This document shows, one piece after another, positions 21,088 through 28,834 of a stretch of 28,834 nucleotides of DNA. A program made the position numbers and the translations under genes. The DNA is from Tieghemiomyces parasiticus. Lineage: Eukaryota; Kickxellomycota; Dimargaritomycetes; Dimargaritales; Dimargaritaceae. The stretch's first letter is position 1; each line of letters opens with the position of its first letter. The notes beneath the pieces were generated by a model that had not been told where the DNA came from, ran no database searches, and saw only the letters and a program-made list of their open reading frames with translations. The stretch is from assembly GCA_027575765.1 (NCBI GenBank), contig JANBPT010000608.1, positions 1 through 28,834 on the forward strand. The letters run 5' to 3'.

Positions 21088-22419
21088 ATGTACAAACCAG
21101 CCGTCGTTCTTGTCCTGGGGCTTCTCAGCACCGCCGTACTGGCCAGTCCTACCGGTCCGTACGGCTCGGGGCAGACTGGAGGGGGCCCCCAGCACCAGGA
21201 GCCTGAAAATCCACCATTTTATTTGTTGCCGTCATTCCTACCCTTAGCTGGAGAAGAAAATACGTACCCGATATATCCACCTACCCATAGAGGCACGTCT
21301 ATGTACGCACCCGCTCTACAAATCACGGACCAGCTCACCACGGACCAAGGTACCGAGAATTACTGGGGGCCGGAGCCAACTGCGCCTCTACTGACGGCAG
21401 GGTATAATTCAAACTACGACTCCCAGCAGGAGAAGTCCCCGCTCACCATGCCCGCTCCTATTGAGCCAGCGTACCTCGGTGTGAATCGGCCACCTACGGA
21501 GGGCTACCACGCGACAGCCCCATATGACAATCAGCTATACCCGGCGGGCTACCACGCGACAGCCCCATATGACAATCAGCCATACCCGGCGGGCTACCAC
21601 GCGACGACCCCATATGACTATCAGCTGGCTATTCCCAACTCTGGGAGCGAAGAAACTCGCCAAAACCCTCCTTACCCGCCGATCAGTTACAGCAGCTCCG
21701 ACAAAATTGAGGTTATCGACTCCGACAAGATTGAGGTCATCGATTTCGGCAAGTCTAAGGCCCTCGACTCCGGCAAGTCTGAGGCCATCGACCCCAGGGA
21801 CTTGTCGGCGGAGGAACGCAATGATTATAATCAAATCTACTCCCAACTCACAGGGAAGTTTGTCGATCCCAACTACAATCGGATGTCGACCGTGCATTAT
21901 TTCCAGCCCACAATTCCCGTGGACCGTCCCGGAACCCCTATAGAGTTTAGTTCGCCCGTGTGGATGAAAGCTCAGAACTACGCGCAGGACTACATGGGCT
22001 CCGAGGCCAACCACTACGTCGACACCAAGGCGGCGGCGAAAGTCGAAGGCCAGCCACCTGCTTCAACTGCGGCGGGCCTCCTACCGAGCCCGCCCCGTCT
22101 GGTGCACAGCCAGGACGGCCGGGTTACCCTTCGTATCCCTGTCGCCTACACGCCCGACGTCGTCGGCCGGAACCTTCGAGTGCCAAAGACAACGGGCTCG
22201 TGGACGGGATTTATCCCCGTGCAGTACAGCTCTGAGGTCGAGAAGCCCGCTGGAAGGATGGTTGAAGTCGAATCTGATGGGAGCGAAAAACAGGGAGTGG
22301 ATGTCGATGAGGCGCCTACGTCCAGTCGTAGGGTCCTGACCCGAGAGGAGAGCGAGTATGACAGCATCCACAATATGGTGGCCAGTGAGGATAAGGCAGG
22401 CTACCGCAAGCGGGTTTAA
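21088..22419 (+). CDS. Predicted secreted repeat protein, unknown family (443 aa)
   Basis: Intronless, with an ATG at 21088 and a clear signal peptide: MYKPAVVLVLGLLSTAVLAS, cut near A19-S20. The mature protein is Pro/Tyr/Gly-rich and has no Cys. It has two separate tandem repeats: three copies of a 15-residue unit (GYHATAPYDNQ(L/P)YPA, 21501-21635) and four copies of an 8-residue unit (SDKIEVID and FGKSKALD types, 21697-21792). The C-terminal half (from DPRDLSAEERNDYNQ) is more complex and includes VTLRIPVAYTPD and GFIPVQYSSEV. These echo the hydrophobic-(R/I)-(V/I)-P-hydrophobic motifs near the N-termini of the next two secreted genes. There is no transmembrane segment after the signal and no GPI-like tail; it ends GYRKRV. 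A cell-wall-associated, adhesive or effector role is possible but unproven. The third-position C/G preference is milder than in the conserved genes, as expected for a fast-evolving gene. Confidence 0.85.
   Translation: MYKPAVVLVLGLLSTAVLASPTGPYGSGQTGGGPQHQEPENPPFYLLPSFLPLAGEENTYPIYPPTHRGTSMYAPALQITDQLTTDQGTENYWGPEPTAPLLTAGYNSNYDSQQEKSPLTMPAPIEPAYLGVNRPPTEGYHATAPYDNQLYPAGYHATAPYDNQPYPAGYHATTPYDYQLAIPNSGSEETRQNPPYPPISYSSSDKIEVIDSDKIEVIDFGKSKALDSGKSEAIDPRDLSAEERNDYNQIYSQLTGKFVDPNYNRMSTVHYFQPTIPVDRPGTPIEFSSPVWMKAQNYAQDYMGSEANHYVDTKAAAKVEGQPPASTAAGLLPSPPRLVHSQDGRVTLRIPVAYTPDVVGRNLRVPKTTGSWTGFIPVQYSSEVEKPAGRMVEVESDGSEKQGVDVDEAPTSSRRVLTREESEYDSIHNMVASEDKAGYRKRV
21501..21635 (+). repeat. Three tandem 45-bp units (15-aa GYHATAPYDNQ repeat)
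   Basis: Copies begin at 21501, 21546 and 21591 with exact 45-bp spacing. The first two are nearly identical in DNA; the third has diverged (TTPYDYQLA). In-frame expansion inside the 443-aa secreted protein. Confidence 0.93.
21697..21792 (+). repeat. Four tandem 24-bp units (8-aa repeat)
   Basis: Units SDKIEVID, SDKIEVID, FGKSKALD and SGKSEAID lie end to end with exact 24-bp spacing. They fall into two pairs, which suggests duplication of a diverged pair or stepwise growth. Confidence 0.9.
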
Positions 22420-22505
22420 AATCACTGGTTTGAGTTCGCCCAATTGGTGGTTACATTGATAACCACGCTCTATATTTATTCATTTCTCGGCAGATCATTT
22501 TTCCT

Positions 22506-22511
22506 AATAAA
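22506..22511 (+). terminator. Poly(A) signal AATAAA
   Basis: AATAAA lies 87 bp after the stop of the 443-aa secreted gene, inside an A/T-rich patch. A plausible cleavage/polyadenylation signal for that gene. Confidence 0.4.
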
Positions 22512-23354
22512 TATAGGGCGCAGCTTTCTGACACCATATCCACAACAGGGTGCGGATAGCACTCCTTGAAATCGTCTTTGATCATCCGAGTGTATTTTCA
22601 GGTCCCATCCATAGTGGCCGAAACGGATGGATGGTTCGTGAGCTTTCTAACGTTACTCGACAAGGAAATCGTGTACCGCTCACCGGTACGGCGGCTTGGG
22701 TGAGACTATTGACAGCAGCGTGTTTAACGGACGGGTATTTATCACGATAGAGGGGAGAGGGTAGCGGTGCCGACCGCCGTGGAACTATCAGCATAAGGTC
22801 CTCATTGGCTTACGTGCCAGTTACACACATAGAAAAACAATGCCTCCTCGCCTTAGACTTGTAACCCAACCCTCCCCCTCATCCCACCCCAACCGTCCTT
22901 GGCACCCCGTAGATCCGGTAGGACCCGTGTAACCGGGTGCTCCTATTCTTTGCCTTTACTTTGAGTGTGCGGGGATGACACACCTGTCCGCATACGGAGA
23001 GGGATGAGGGCGTTACCAAGTCCTACTTTCGACCAGTCTCATAGGAGTAACCGATACGCTATCACACTTTTTATTTAAGGGATATGAGTTTTTTTTTGGA
23101 CGCAACTCCACTCAAGTGCGGGTAGCTACGGGGAGACGGGCATTGCAATAAAGGCGCTTCATTTATAATCATAGCTCTGCGTTGCCAGAGCGTCGGTTTA
23201 ATGGTTCCTATTCCACGAAATCATTTTTGACGACATTTAACGGCCGGGGTTTTACAATTAGACATCTATCACCCTACTAAACGCCGGTGCCATTATCCAA
23301 TCCCTTGCCATATTGGCTCCTCTAGGACTCTTCCCATTTTCCTTACCTACCAAC
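22512..23354. other. Intergenic between first and second secreted genes
   Basis: No supported gene. A 65-codon + frame at 22550-22750 opens only on GTG and has no domain. Several A/T-rich patches (23065-23095, 23150-23175) and a pyrimidine-rich last 60 bp before 23355 may be promoter elements of the second secreted gene. Confidence 0.5.
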
Positions 23355-25022
23355 ATGCGCGTTCTATTTTCTTGGACGCTGGCCACTTTGGCCTGGTTGT
23401 CGTTCGACTATATCGTCGCTCAACCCGTGCTCCGTGTCCCTCTGTATAGCTCCAGCACGGTCGAGGAGGTTCTGGGTGTACTCGTCAACGACCCAGGCAC
23501 GCCGGCCAAAACTAGTATGTACTACATCCCATTCTGCTACTCCGGAATTACAGGGTGCGGTCGGAATTATGAGCAAACGTGGGCGACCGAGTCCCGTCAA
23601 TCTGAAACGGCCGAGACTGTCTCGAGTAAGCCGGATACAATCGTCGAAGCTGACAAGGACACCAATATTGTTAAGTCCAGCCAGCATATGGTCCCTGGTT
23701 CTAAGGCCGACGCACCGACCGCGCACCCTGAGTTTGACTTCCTTTTGCTAAATGACCAGGCGTATAGCGAGGACGACGATACTGTTGCCGCTTCTACCTC
23801 AGAGGACGAGACACGCCCAGAAGGACCGATAGGAACCCTCGGCGCCGCGCCGTTAATCGCCAAAGCGCACGTCGACCCTGCTACGTTATCCCCATCGGAT
23901 TCCATTCTGGCTCTCCAACCGGATCATGTACATCGTCCCACAGGGGAGCCACCCGCCATGGATACCTCGCCGAACTTTTTGATGATTCAGGGTGATCCGG
24001 AAGGCGAAAACCAGGAAACTGGCATTACCCTTTCAGCCAAGTACGCCTCGGCGCGGGCCCATACTCACACCAAGGTGCAACCCGGACCTAAGCAGTGGTC
24101 TTCCGTGGAAATCCTGCCGACCTTCATGGTCCTCCAGAGTGACCTAGAGGTCAACAGCCCGTCAAATGAAGCAACCCATGCCGCCATGCACCCCTCGGTG
24201 ATGGCCCATACCCACGCCAAGCTGTACCCTGACCGTGAGGAACAGCCTTCCTCGAAATCCCCGCCGGCCTTCCTGGCTCTTCAAAGTGGCTCGGAAGATG
24301 GTAATCAGGTAATTGATTCTACCCGTGCCGTTGTGCACACCCCGGATAAGGTCCATACCCACGCTAAGTTGCAACCTGAATCTAAGCAGTGGTCTTCCGT
24401 GGAAACCCTGCCGACTTTCCTGGTCCTCCAATGTGACCCAGAGGGCAACAGCTCGTCAAATGAGGCAACTCATGCCGCCACGAACCCCTCGGCGATGGCC
24501 CATACCCACGCCAAGCTGTGCCCTGACCGTGAGGAACAGCCTTCCTCGAAATCCCCGCCGACTTTCTTGGAGCTCCAGGGTAACCCGCAAGCCAACCACC
24601 GCGTAGTCACGCACATTCCGGTGCGGATCCATACCCACGCCAAGTTGCACATCGGTCAGCCGACCCCCGACTACTTTGACGGTATGACCGACCTGTGGCC
24701 GGAGGTTGAGCAGAAGCCTCTGGAGCAACCTCAGGACAACACTATCACCGTCGAGTCGGCCGTTACCACCATGGGTAAACTGACGCACGTCACCGACTCC
24801 CTTCAACTTCCAGCAACCCCACCGGTATCTCATCCAGAGCCGCCGGTCACGCCTCCGGTGAGCATAGTTCAACGTAGCCAGAACCCCGTGGTCAGAAGTC
24901 GGCCCTCCACCAAATTCCCCGAGTCCTCCAGCTCGGCGAACTCGATAAACTCTTCCTGGGGGTACTCATGGCTGAGCCGAGGTTCGAATTACCGGGGCGG
25001 TGGCGGAGATTTCATGCCTTGA
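23355..25022 (+). CDS. Predicted secreted protein with 49-residue HTHAK repeats (555 aa)
   Basis: Intronless; the ATG at 23355 (CAACATGCG) is the first in a frame that runs back to a TTG. Residues 1-22 form a signal peptide (MRVLFSWTLATLAWLSFDY, cut near A22-Q23). The mature end begins PVLRVPLYSSSTVEEVLG, then MYYIPFCYSGITGCG with two Cys. The third secreted gene has the same order (PVLRIPL, then MVMPLC). An acidic Ser/Thr-rich stretch follows. From residue about 193 to 440 come repeats of a 49-residue unit anchored by HTHAK at residues 236, 285, 334, 383 and 426, each but the last followed by a P-x-F-(L/M)-x-L-Q core. The C-terminus is Pro/Ser-rich and ends in RGGGGDFMP. No transmembrane helix or catalytic motif seen. 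HxH pairs could bind metal, which is inference. Family unknown; an extracellular effector or wall protein is plausible. Confidence 0.87.
   Translation: MRVLFSWTLATLAWLSFDYIVAQPVLRVPLYSSSTVEEVLGVLVNDPGTPAKTSMYYIPFCYSGITGCGRNYEQTWATESRQSETAETVSSKPDTIVEADKDTNIVKSSQHMVPGSKADAPTAHPEFDFLLLNDQAYSEDDDTVAASTSEDETRPEGPIGTLGAAPLIAKAHVDPATLSPSDSILALQPDHVHRPTGEPPAMDTSPNFLMIQGDPEGENQETGITLSAKYASARAHTHTKVQPGPKQWSSVEILPTFMVLQSDLEVNSPSNEATHAAMHPSVMAHTHAKLYPDREEQPSSKSPPAFLALQSGSEDGNQVIDSTRAVVHTPDKVHTHAKLQPESKQWSSVETLPTFLVLQCDPEGNSSSNEATHAATNPSAMAHTHAKLCPDREEQPSSKSPPTFLELQGNPQANHRVVTHIPVRIHTHAKLHIGQPTPDYFDGMTDLWPEVEQKPLEQPQDNTITVESAVTTMGKLTHVTDSLQLPATPPVSHPEPPVTPPVSIVQRSQNPVVRSRPSTKFPESSSSANSINSSWGYSWLSRGSNYRGGGGDFMP
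24060..24647 (+). repeat. 147-bp (49-aa) coding repeat with a 294-bp higher-order unit
   Basis: The CAT codon of HTHxK starts at 24060, 24207, 24354 and 24501: exact 147-bp steps. A fifth lies at 24630, after a shortened unit. Units 1 and 3 (KQWSSVExLPTF) and units 2 and 4 (PDREEQPSSKSPP) are pairwise far more alike than neighbours. A 40-bp stretch starting at CCCTGACC is identical in units 2 and 4. The pattern shows an old 147-bp duplication followed by a recent 294-bp duplication. A weaker copy precedes the array (SPNFLMIQ at residues 205-212, also 49 residues before the next core). Confidence 0.93.
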
Positions 25023-26494
25023 ATATGGCAGATTATGGATCAAAATCGGTCCGTTTGAACATTCGAGTAGTGCGTTTTTCCTATTGAATTGCGGAGTATA
25101 AATGTAGTTAAGGTTTATTGGAATTTGGACAAAGGGACGGTTAAAAGGCCTAAAATAATAACAGTTATAGACATATTCGTACGATAACACGGGGAGGTGG
25201 TGGCATCCGCAGCCGTACTTCTTGGCTACCCGTGTCACAGCCCATTAGAAATGTAAATGCCCATGGTGACCAGGTCATTTTAAGGGTATCCCACGACTTA
25301 GCTATAGCCACTGCTTAAAAAGTAAATACATTGAGATCTGCCAAATATCACAGTGCCCCTGCTTGACAACGCCCCTATTGGACGCCCAAACTTTACAGGT
25401 ATGTCAGGTTTCATAATTTAAAGTACTGCTTCGAAAGGGCCACTTCCTAAACGCCTCCCAGGTCACGCCATTATTATTATTTTCCTAACTCTCCTCTCCT
25501 ACCTGGTCCTACACTGATGAGACCACTACAGCGACGGCAACAAAGAGAAGGAAAAAGGGAAAGGGATAGGAGTGGGGCCATAGGCCAGAGGCGCGGTGTG
25601 TGTAACCACCCTGTCTGGAGGTTGTCCAACGAATGAGCTGGTTAACCATCGACGCTCCACTGTACCGGTTAAGCCAGGCGGGTGAAATAAATAGCATGAC
25701 AATGAAGAGGCCTTGCCGTCCGTCTTGCAGAGACTGGCGTCGCACTGGAGCGCCCAATGTCACCACAACGTGGATCACTATTCGTAGACGGTAGGCGAAG
25801 GGGTTGGGGGGGTGAGATGTAAGGCAACGAGAGCGTCTCGTGGTTGGTGATCTCAATAGACACCAGTGTGGTAATATGGAGAGGCTCATAAAAATAAACT
25901 CCAGCATTCGGGGAAGCGCAGACTAGACTAGCCGCTTGATTTGGGCTCTGAAAGTGAACACTCTCCCCCCTCCTTTCGCATGGTATGTGATATAAAGTTG
26001 AACTCCTGCAACATTGATACCGTAGTTCTTCAAGGTCGAAGCTGTAAACATTTCGCGGCAATGATACTTCCTTAGGGCCGTCTTTTTCTTCGGATACTTG
26101 TTTCCTCCGTTACGCCCGGTACTTTTTTAGCTCCTCGCTGAGATTGTTATAAAACCCCGAAGCCGCTCCGCTCGCTGGTACACCCTGTCCCACGTCGCGC
26201 TTCAAGCAGAAATCCGCTCGTCGTCCACCCATCTCTGAGGGACCTGTATTGCCTAATGAAACCTCCTTCTACTCCACACACTTACACCTCACTTCACTGA
26301 CCCGATCGACGCCCTATACCATCTTTACGCCGTTTAATTATTGTACTTTACATCGTTTTAACTGCCCCCCCACACCTTACGAAGCCCACCCGAGCCTCGT
26401 AACGCACATTGATGACACGCTTCCCATTGAGCTACACTGTATTTTCGCACTTCGACCTCTAACCAACTAATACCTGTAATATACCGAGAACGTT
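25023..26494. other. Intergenic between second and third secreted genes
   Basis: A/T-rich patches follow the second gene. A 132-codon - strand frame (25509-25907) is hydrophobic in places but shows no codon bias or domain and is not called. The (ATT)n patch near 25471 is a simple repeat. A TATAAAA at 26148-26154 and the pyrimidine-rich stretch at 26200-26490 look like the promoter and leader of the third gene. Confidence 0.5.
26148..26154 (+). promoter_or_regulatory. TATA box (TATAAAA)
   Basis: A TATAAAA element 341 bp upstream of the ATG at 26495, followed by a C/T-rich leader. It is the best TATA match in front of the third secreted gene. The distance implies a leader of roughly 300 bp, or a leader intron. 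Confidence 0.4.
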
Positions 26495-27691
26495 ATGCGT
26501 TATCCAGCCCTGGTCTGGTCGTCGATGGTGATCGGACAGTTAGTGGCGAGGTTTTCCGTGGGCCATAGTAGGGGGCGCTACGCCACGAGTCCCGTTCTCC
26601 GGATACCTTTAGTCCCGCTCACCGACCTACCAGGCGACGGTCTCCCCACCACTGGACAACCCAACTGGGCGACCGTATTGCTTCACCCGTCGGGTAAATC
26701 GACCCAGCGGAGGCGTAAGGGGCCACGACGAATGGTGATGCCCCTTTGCATTCCTCCCATGCACGCTGACGAGATCGAGGGTCTGCCAGCAGCGAATGGT
26801 CCTCGTGGAAATGCGCTGTACTGCATTCCGTTGCGGCCGCGGCCGTATCGTTCACGTTCCGTGCTCCCAGTACCACCGGCTGTCGACAAACCGGAAGCGG
26901 CAGCGAACGGCAGCGCGCCGGCCGCATTCCAAGACATGGGCAACATTCGCCCGTGGGTACAACATAAGGGTGCTAAGCAGCAGGAGCAGAAGCAGCGGCA
27001 ACAGCAGCAACCACCACAAGTAAAGCAACAACCCGGGGGCCCATCGACTGAGTCCATTGCCATTAATACCCCTGATACCCCCAAGGACCCCGGCCCGGGG
27101 CCCGAAGAGGAAAGCGGGTACGTGGACCATGATGGTGACATCTTCTACGACGCCCCATCCCGCTTCGAAGGCGATCTTGTACACCCAGATGTCCGGTACC
27201 TCGTCCAGAACGAAGCTATTCAAGCCATGATTGGCGGTACGTCGGCCGACGTTACCGCGGCGGCCAACCGCAACCATGCGTCGGCACAGTCAACCTTATC
27301 CCGGGTCTCCAACGGGATTGTGCGCGCTCTTCGTGCCGCCCGGATCCTTGGCAAGACCGTCCCGTTGCCACCCGTAACCATACCCATTGGTCGGCGTATG
27401 GTGGTGCTTGGCGAGGATATCCACGGACTCGAGACCCCCGAAGCCCTGAGTCAATATTTGAAAGACGTGGAATTAGAACAGCGGCAGCAGCGCAGGCCGG
27501 GTCCCGTTGATATGCGTACCGCTCTCAACAGAATGTACGCCGAGGAACGGTTACGCGGGAGGGGGGCGCATCAGAACCAGCAGATGCGGCTAATGAATGC
27601 GCTTCGTACGGAGAAAGGGGCACCCATCCCGGAGGAGTGCCTGCCTCCTGTTCAGTGTAAGGATGTGGAAAATGTGAGCAGTGAGGATTAG
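26495..27691 (+). CDS. Predicted secreted protein related to the 23355 gene, with basic cleavage-like sites (398 aa)
   Basis: Intronless, ATG at 26495. The N-terminus MRYPALVWSSMVIGQLVARF is hydrophobic and plausible as a signal peptide, though less canonical than the other two. Residues 33-39 are PVLRIPL, matching PVLRVPL at residues 24-30 of the neighbour protein. A cluster RRRKGPRR (72-79) is followed at once by MVMPLCIPP (80-88), and later by ALYCIPLRP (107-115). Basic pairs before each hydrophobic-Pro-Cys block look like Kex2-type processing sites (inference). The middle is Gln/Pro-rich (QQEQKQRQQQQPP, about 165-180). The C-terminal half has short amphipathic Arg-rich helices and two further Cys (EECLPPVQCKD), so there are four Cys in total. 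No catalytic motif. Family unknown; likely the same lineage-specific group as the gene at 23355. Confidence 0.82.
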   Translation: MRYPALVWSSMVIGQLVARFSVGHSRGRYATSPVLRIPLVPLTDLPGDGLPTTGQPNWATVLLHPSGKSTQRRRKGPRRMVMPLCIPPMHADEIEGLPAANGPRGNALYCIPLRPRPYRSRSVLPVPPAVDKPEAAANGSAPAAFQDMGNIRPWVQHKGAKQQEQKQRQQQQPPQVKQQPGGPSTESIAINTPDTPKDPGPGPEEESGYVDHDGDIFYDAPSRFEGDLVHPDVRYLVQNEAIQAMIGGTSADVTAAANRNHASAQSTLSRVSNGIVRALRAARILGKTVPLPPVTIPIGRRMVVLGEDIHGLETPEALSQYLKDVELEQRQQRRPGPVDMRTALNRMYAEERLRGRGAHQNQQMRLMNALRTEKGAPIPEECLPPVQCKDVENVSSED

Positions 27692-28834
27692 GCTGGAAAA
27701 TAATACATGATAAATTCATTAATAACATTAGTACAGACGCCATTTCTCGGTTAGTATGGATTACGTAATAACCAATCCATGACTCGGAGTGATACTTCAA
27801 TCAAGTCAAACTACCTAGCATGTACGCACAAGTCTAATAGAAAATTGGTACTGTTAATGGTTGGATTGGGCCTTGGAATGCTTCGATTACCGGTCGGCTT
27901 TAGCATATCTATGTCGGTACGGGGCCGGTATCAAGATGCCCGACCATTGGAGCGGCACAGCCCTTCAGCAAAATGACTGGCATCCGATATAACGCGGTAC
28001 CTCCAAGCGTCCCCTGCATCATCGTCACTTCGATCATAACGGGCGGCCTCGAAGTTCATGGTACAGCAATTGGAAATTTGACTGGTATTTCCGACTACTT
28101 CGCGCTTAGCAGTCTTCTTTGGAATTGTCTAGCCATATCAAAATAGTCAGGCTGAAGTCTGGCCTTACGCTATGCAACATATCAGTACTGTGCTCCCATT
28201 AAATAGATATGCTACGTTGACTGCCAGCCCTAGAAGTCAGTTGCTCAAGAGAGCAAGCAAATCACCCTTCCACTTGGGTCAACCCCCTTGTGGCCTTGCT
28301 TGACCAGCCCTTAGTTACCGACATCCCATATGAGCGCCTCTCTCGAGTTGCACTTTCCATTACACCGGGATTTAGTGTTCGGTGATTGTGCTAACCAGTA
28401 CTGGCCTGTCTATCGAAATCGTATTATTTGCAAACATGAATTGATAAAGATTCACTAATTGGCACTCGCAATATAATATATTAGTCAACCCCGATATCCA
28501 ATATGCACACCCGAAAATTTTTACAACATAAAACTTCGGCGAAGCTTTCCATTGGTGTGCAGGTTCAAGCCAAAAAGCCTATTCCACGGTGAAAATAGGT
28601 CAACAGTAACATCGTCTATGCATCTCTGGGCCAGTTCTACGGGAAACCTAGTAATAGTAAATTTAAATCAAATGAGAGTTGTGACAGTTAACGGGCAGTA
28701 TCATTAGGCACAAAGGCTGTAAGGCATGGAAAATTTGTGTGTCGGTAGGTAGCAATGTCGCTGGTGGAAATTAAGAGGGGGTGGAAATTACGCGGGTAAG
28801 TTCGGCCCTAAAGAATTCACGGACCGTGTCGTCA
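27692..28834. other. A/T-richer right end, possible gene remnants at 27779-28146
   Basis: After the third secreted gene, composition shifts to A/T-rich. Two short + frames follow each other. 27779-27976 contains LVLLMVGLGLGMLRLPVGFS. 27973-28146 (57 codons) contains NAVPPSVPCIIVTSIITGG and LTGISDYFALSSLLW. They overlap by a few bases in different frames. They may be remains of another secreted gene (see findings) or chance. Beyond 28146 I see nothing coding. Confidence 0.4.

Noticed and set aside
22550..22750. 66-codon + frame reading RIALLEIVFDHPSVF
   Set aside because: There is no ATG at its start, no domain and no promoter signal; the length is expected by chance.
25509..25907. 132-codon hydrophobic - strand frame
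   Set aside because: Third positions are unbiased, there is no clear membrane topology or family, and it overlaps a similar frame at 25669-26061.
1..28834. tRNA genes, rRNA, CRISPR arrays, bacterial operon or phage features
   Set aside because: I looked for tRNA B-box-like GGTTCRANNCC with a matching A-box and for regular spaced repeats. The only candidates (for example near 24984) lie inside genes and do not fold. Introns and SH3/PX-BAR proteins mark this as eukaryotic DNA.

Overview
The window looks like nuclear DNA of a gene-dense fungus. Genes lie on both strands. Some are split by short GT-AG introns (33 to 120 bp range for most introns and small exons; one of about 280 bp). Coding regions favour C or G at third positions. 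The two recognisable conserved genes are an actin-patch adaptor (ABP1: ADF-homology domain plus two SH3 domains) and a PX-BAR sorting nexin. Protein style, intron style and low-complexity secreted proteins would fit an early-diverging fungus such as the Zoopagomycota (Kickxellomycotina/Dimargaritales). That placement is my inference; nothing in the window proves it.

Layout. 1-3887: no convincing gene. The left 0.7 kb is purine-rich on the + strand, with a G-quadruplex motif. From about 1.96 kb to 3.88 kb the + strand is strongly pyrimidine-rich and leads into a large single-exon gene (3888-8474, + strand, about 1528 aa). Its product is a coiled-coil, Ser/Pro-rich protein whose N-terminus resembles the fungal Uds1/HR1 type. 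8982-9229: a candidate tiny two-exon gene. 9400-10480: a decayed mariner (DD34D) transposase on the - strand. 11739-12044: a small secreted-protein gene with a good TATA box and Kozak context, interrupted by one in-frame stop. 12605-14906 (-): ABP1 in four exons. 15920-17843 (-): the sorting nexin in four exons, with a long purine-rich (+) upstream region. 20359-20766 (-): a doubtful two-exon gene.

The right third (21 to 28 kb) is the accessory part. Three intronless genes on the + strand (21088-22419, 23355-25022, 26495-27691) encode predicted secreted proteins that I cannot match to a known family. The second and third share an N-terminal layout: a signal peptide, then PVLR(V/I)PL, then a second hydrophobic-Pro-(F/L)-Cys block. 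The first carries two different short tandem repeats. The second carries a 49-residue HTHAK repeat in exact 147-bp register. A possible decayed fourth relative lies at 27779-28146. This cluster is the most likely place for an undescribed lineage-specific secreted (effector-like) system.

The conserved genes act in actin-coupled endocytosis (ABP1) and endosomal sorting (sorting nexin). They are adjacent and in the same orientation, but the sequence gives no evidence of co-regulation. All calls come from reading the sequence; no database search was run.
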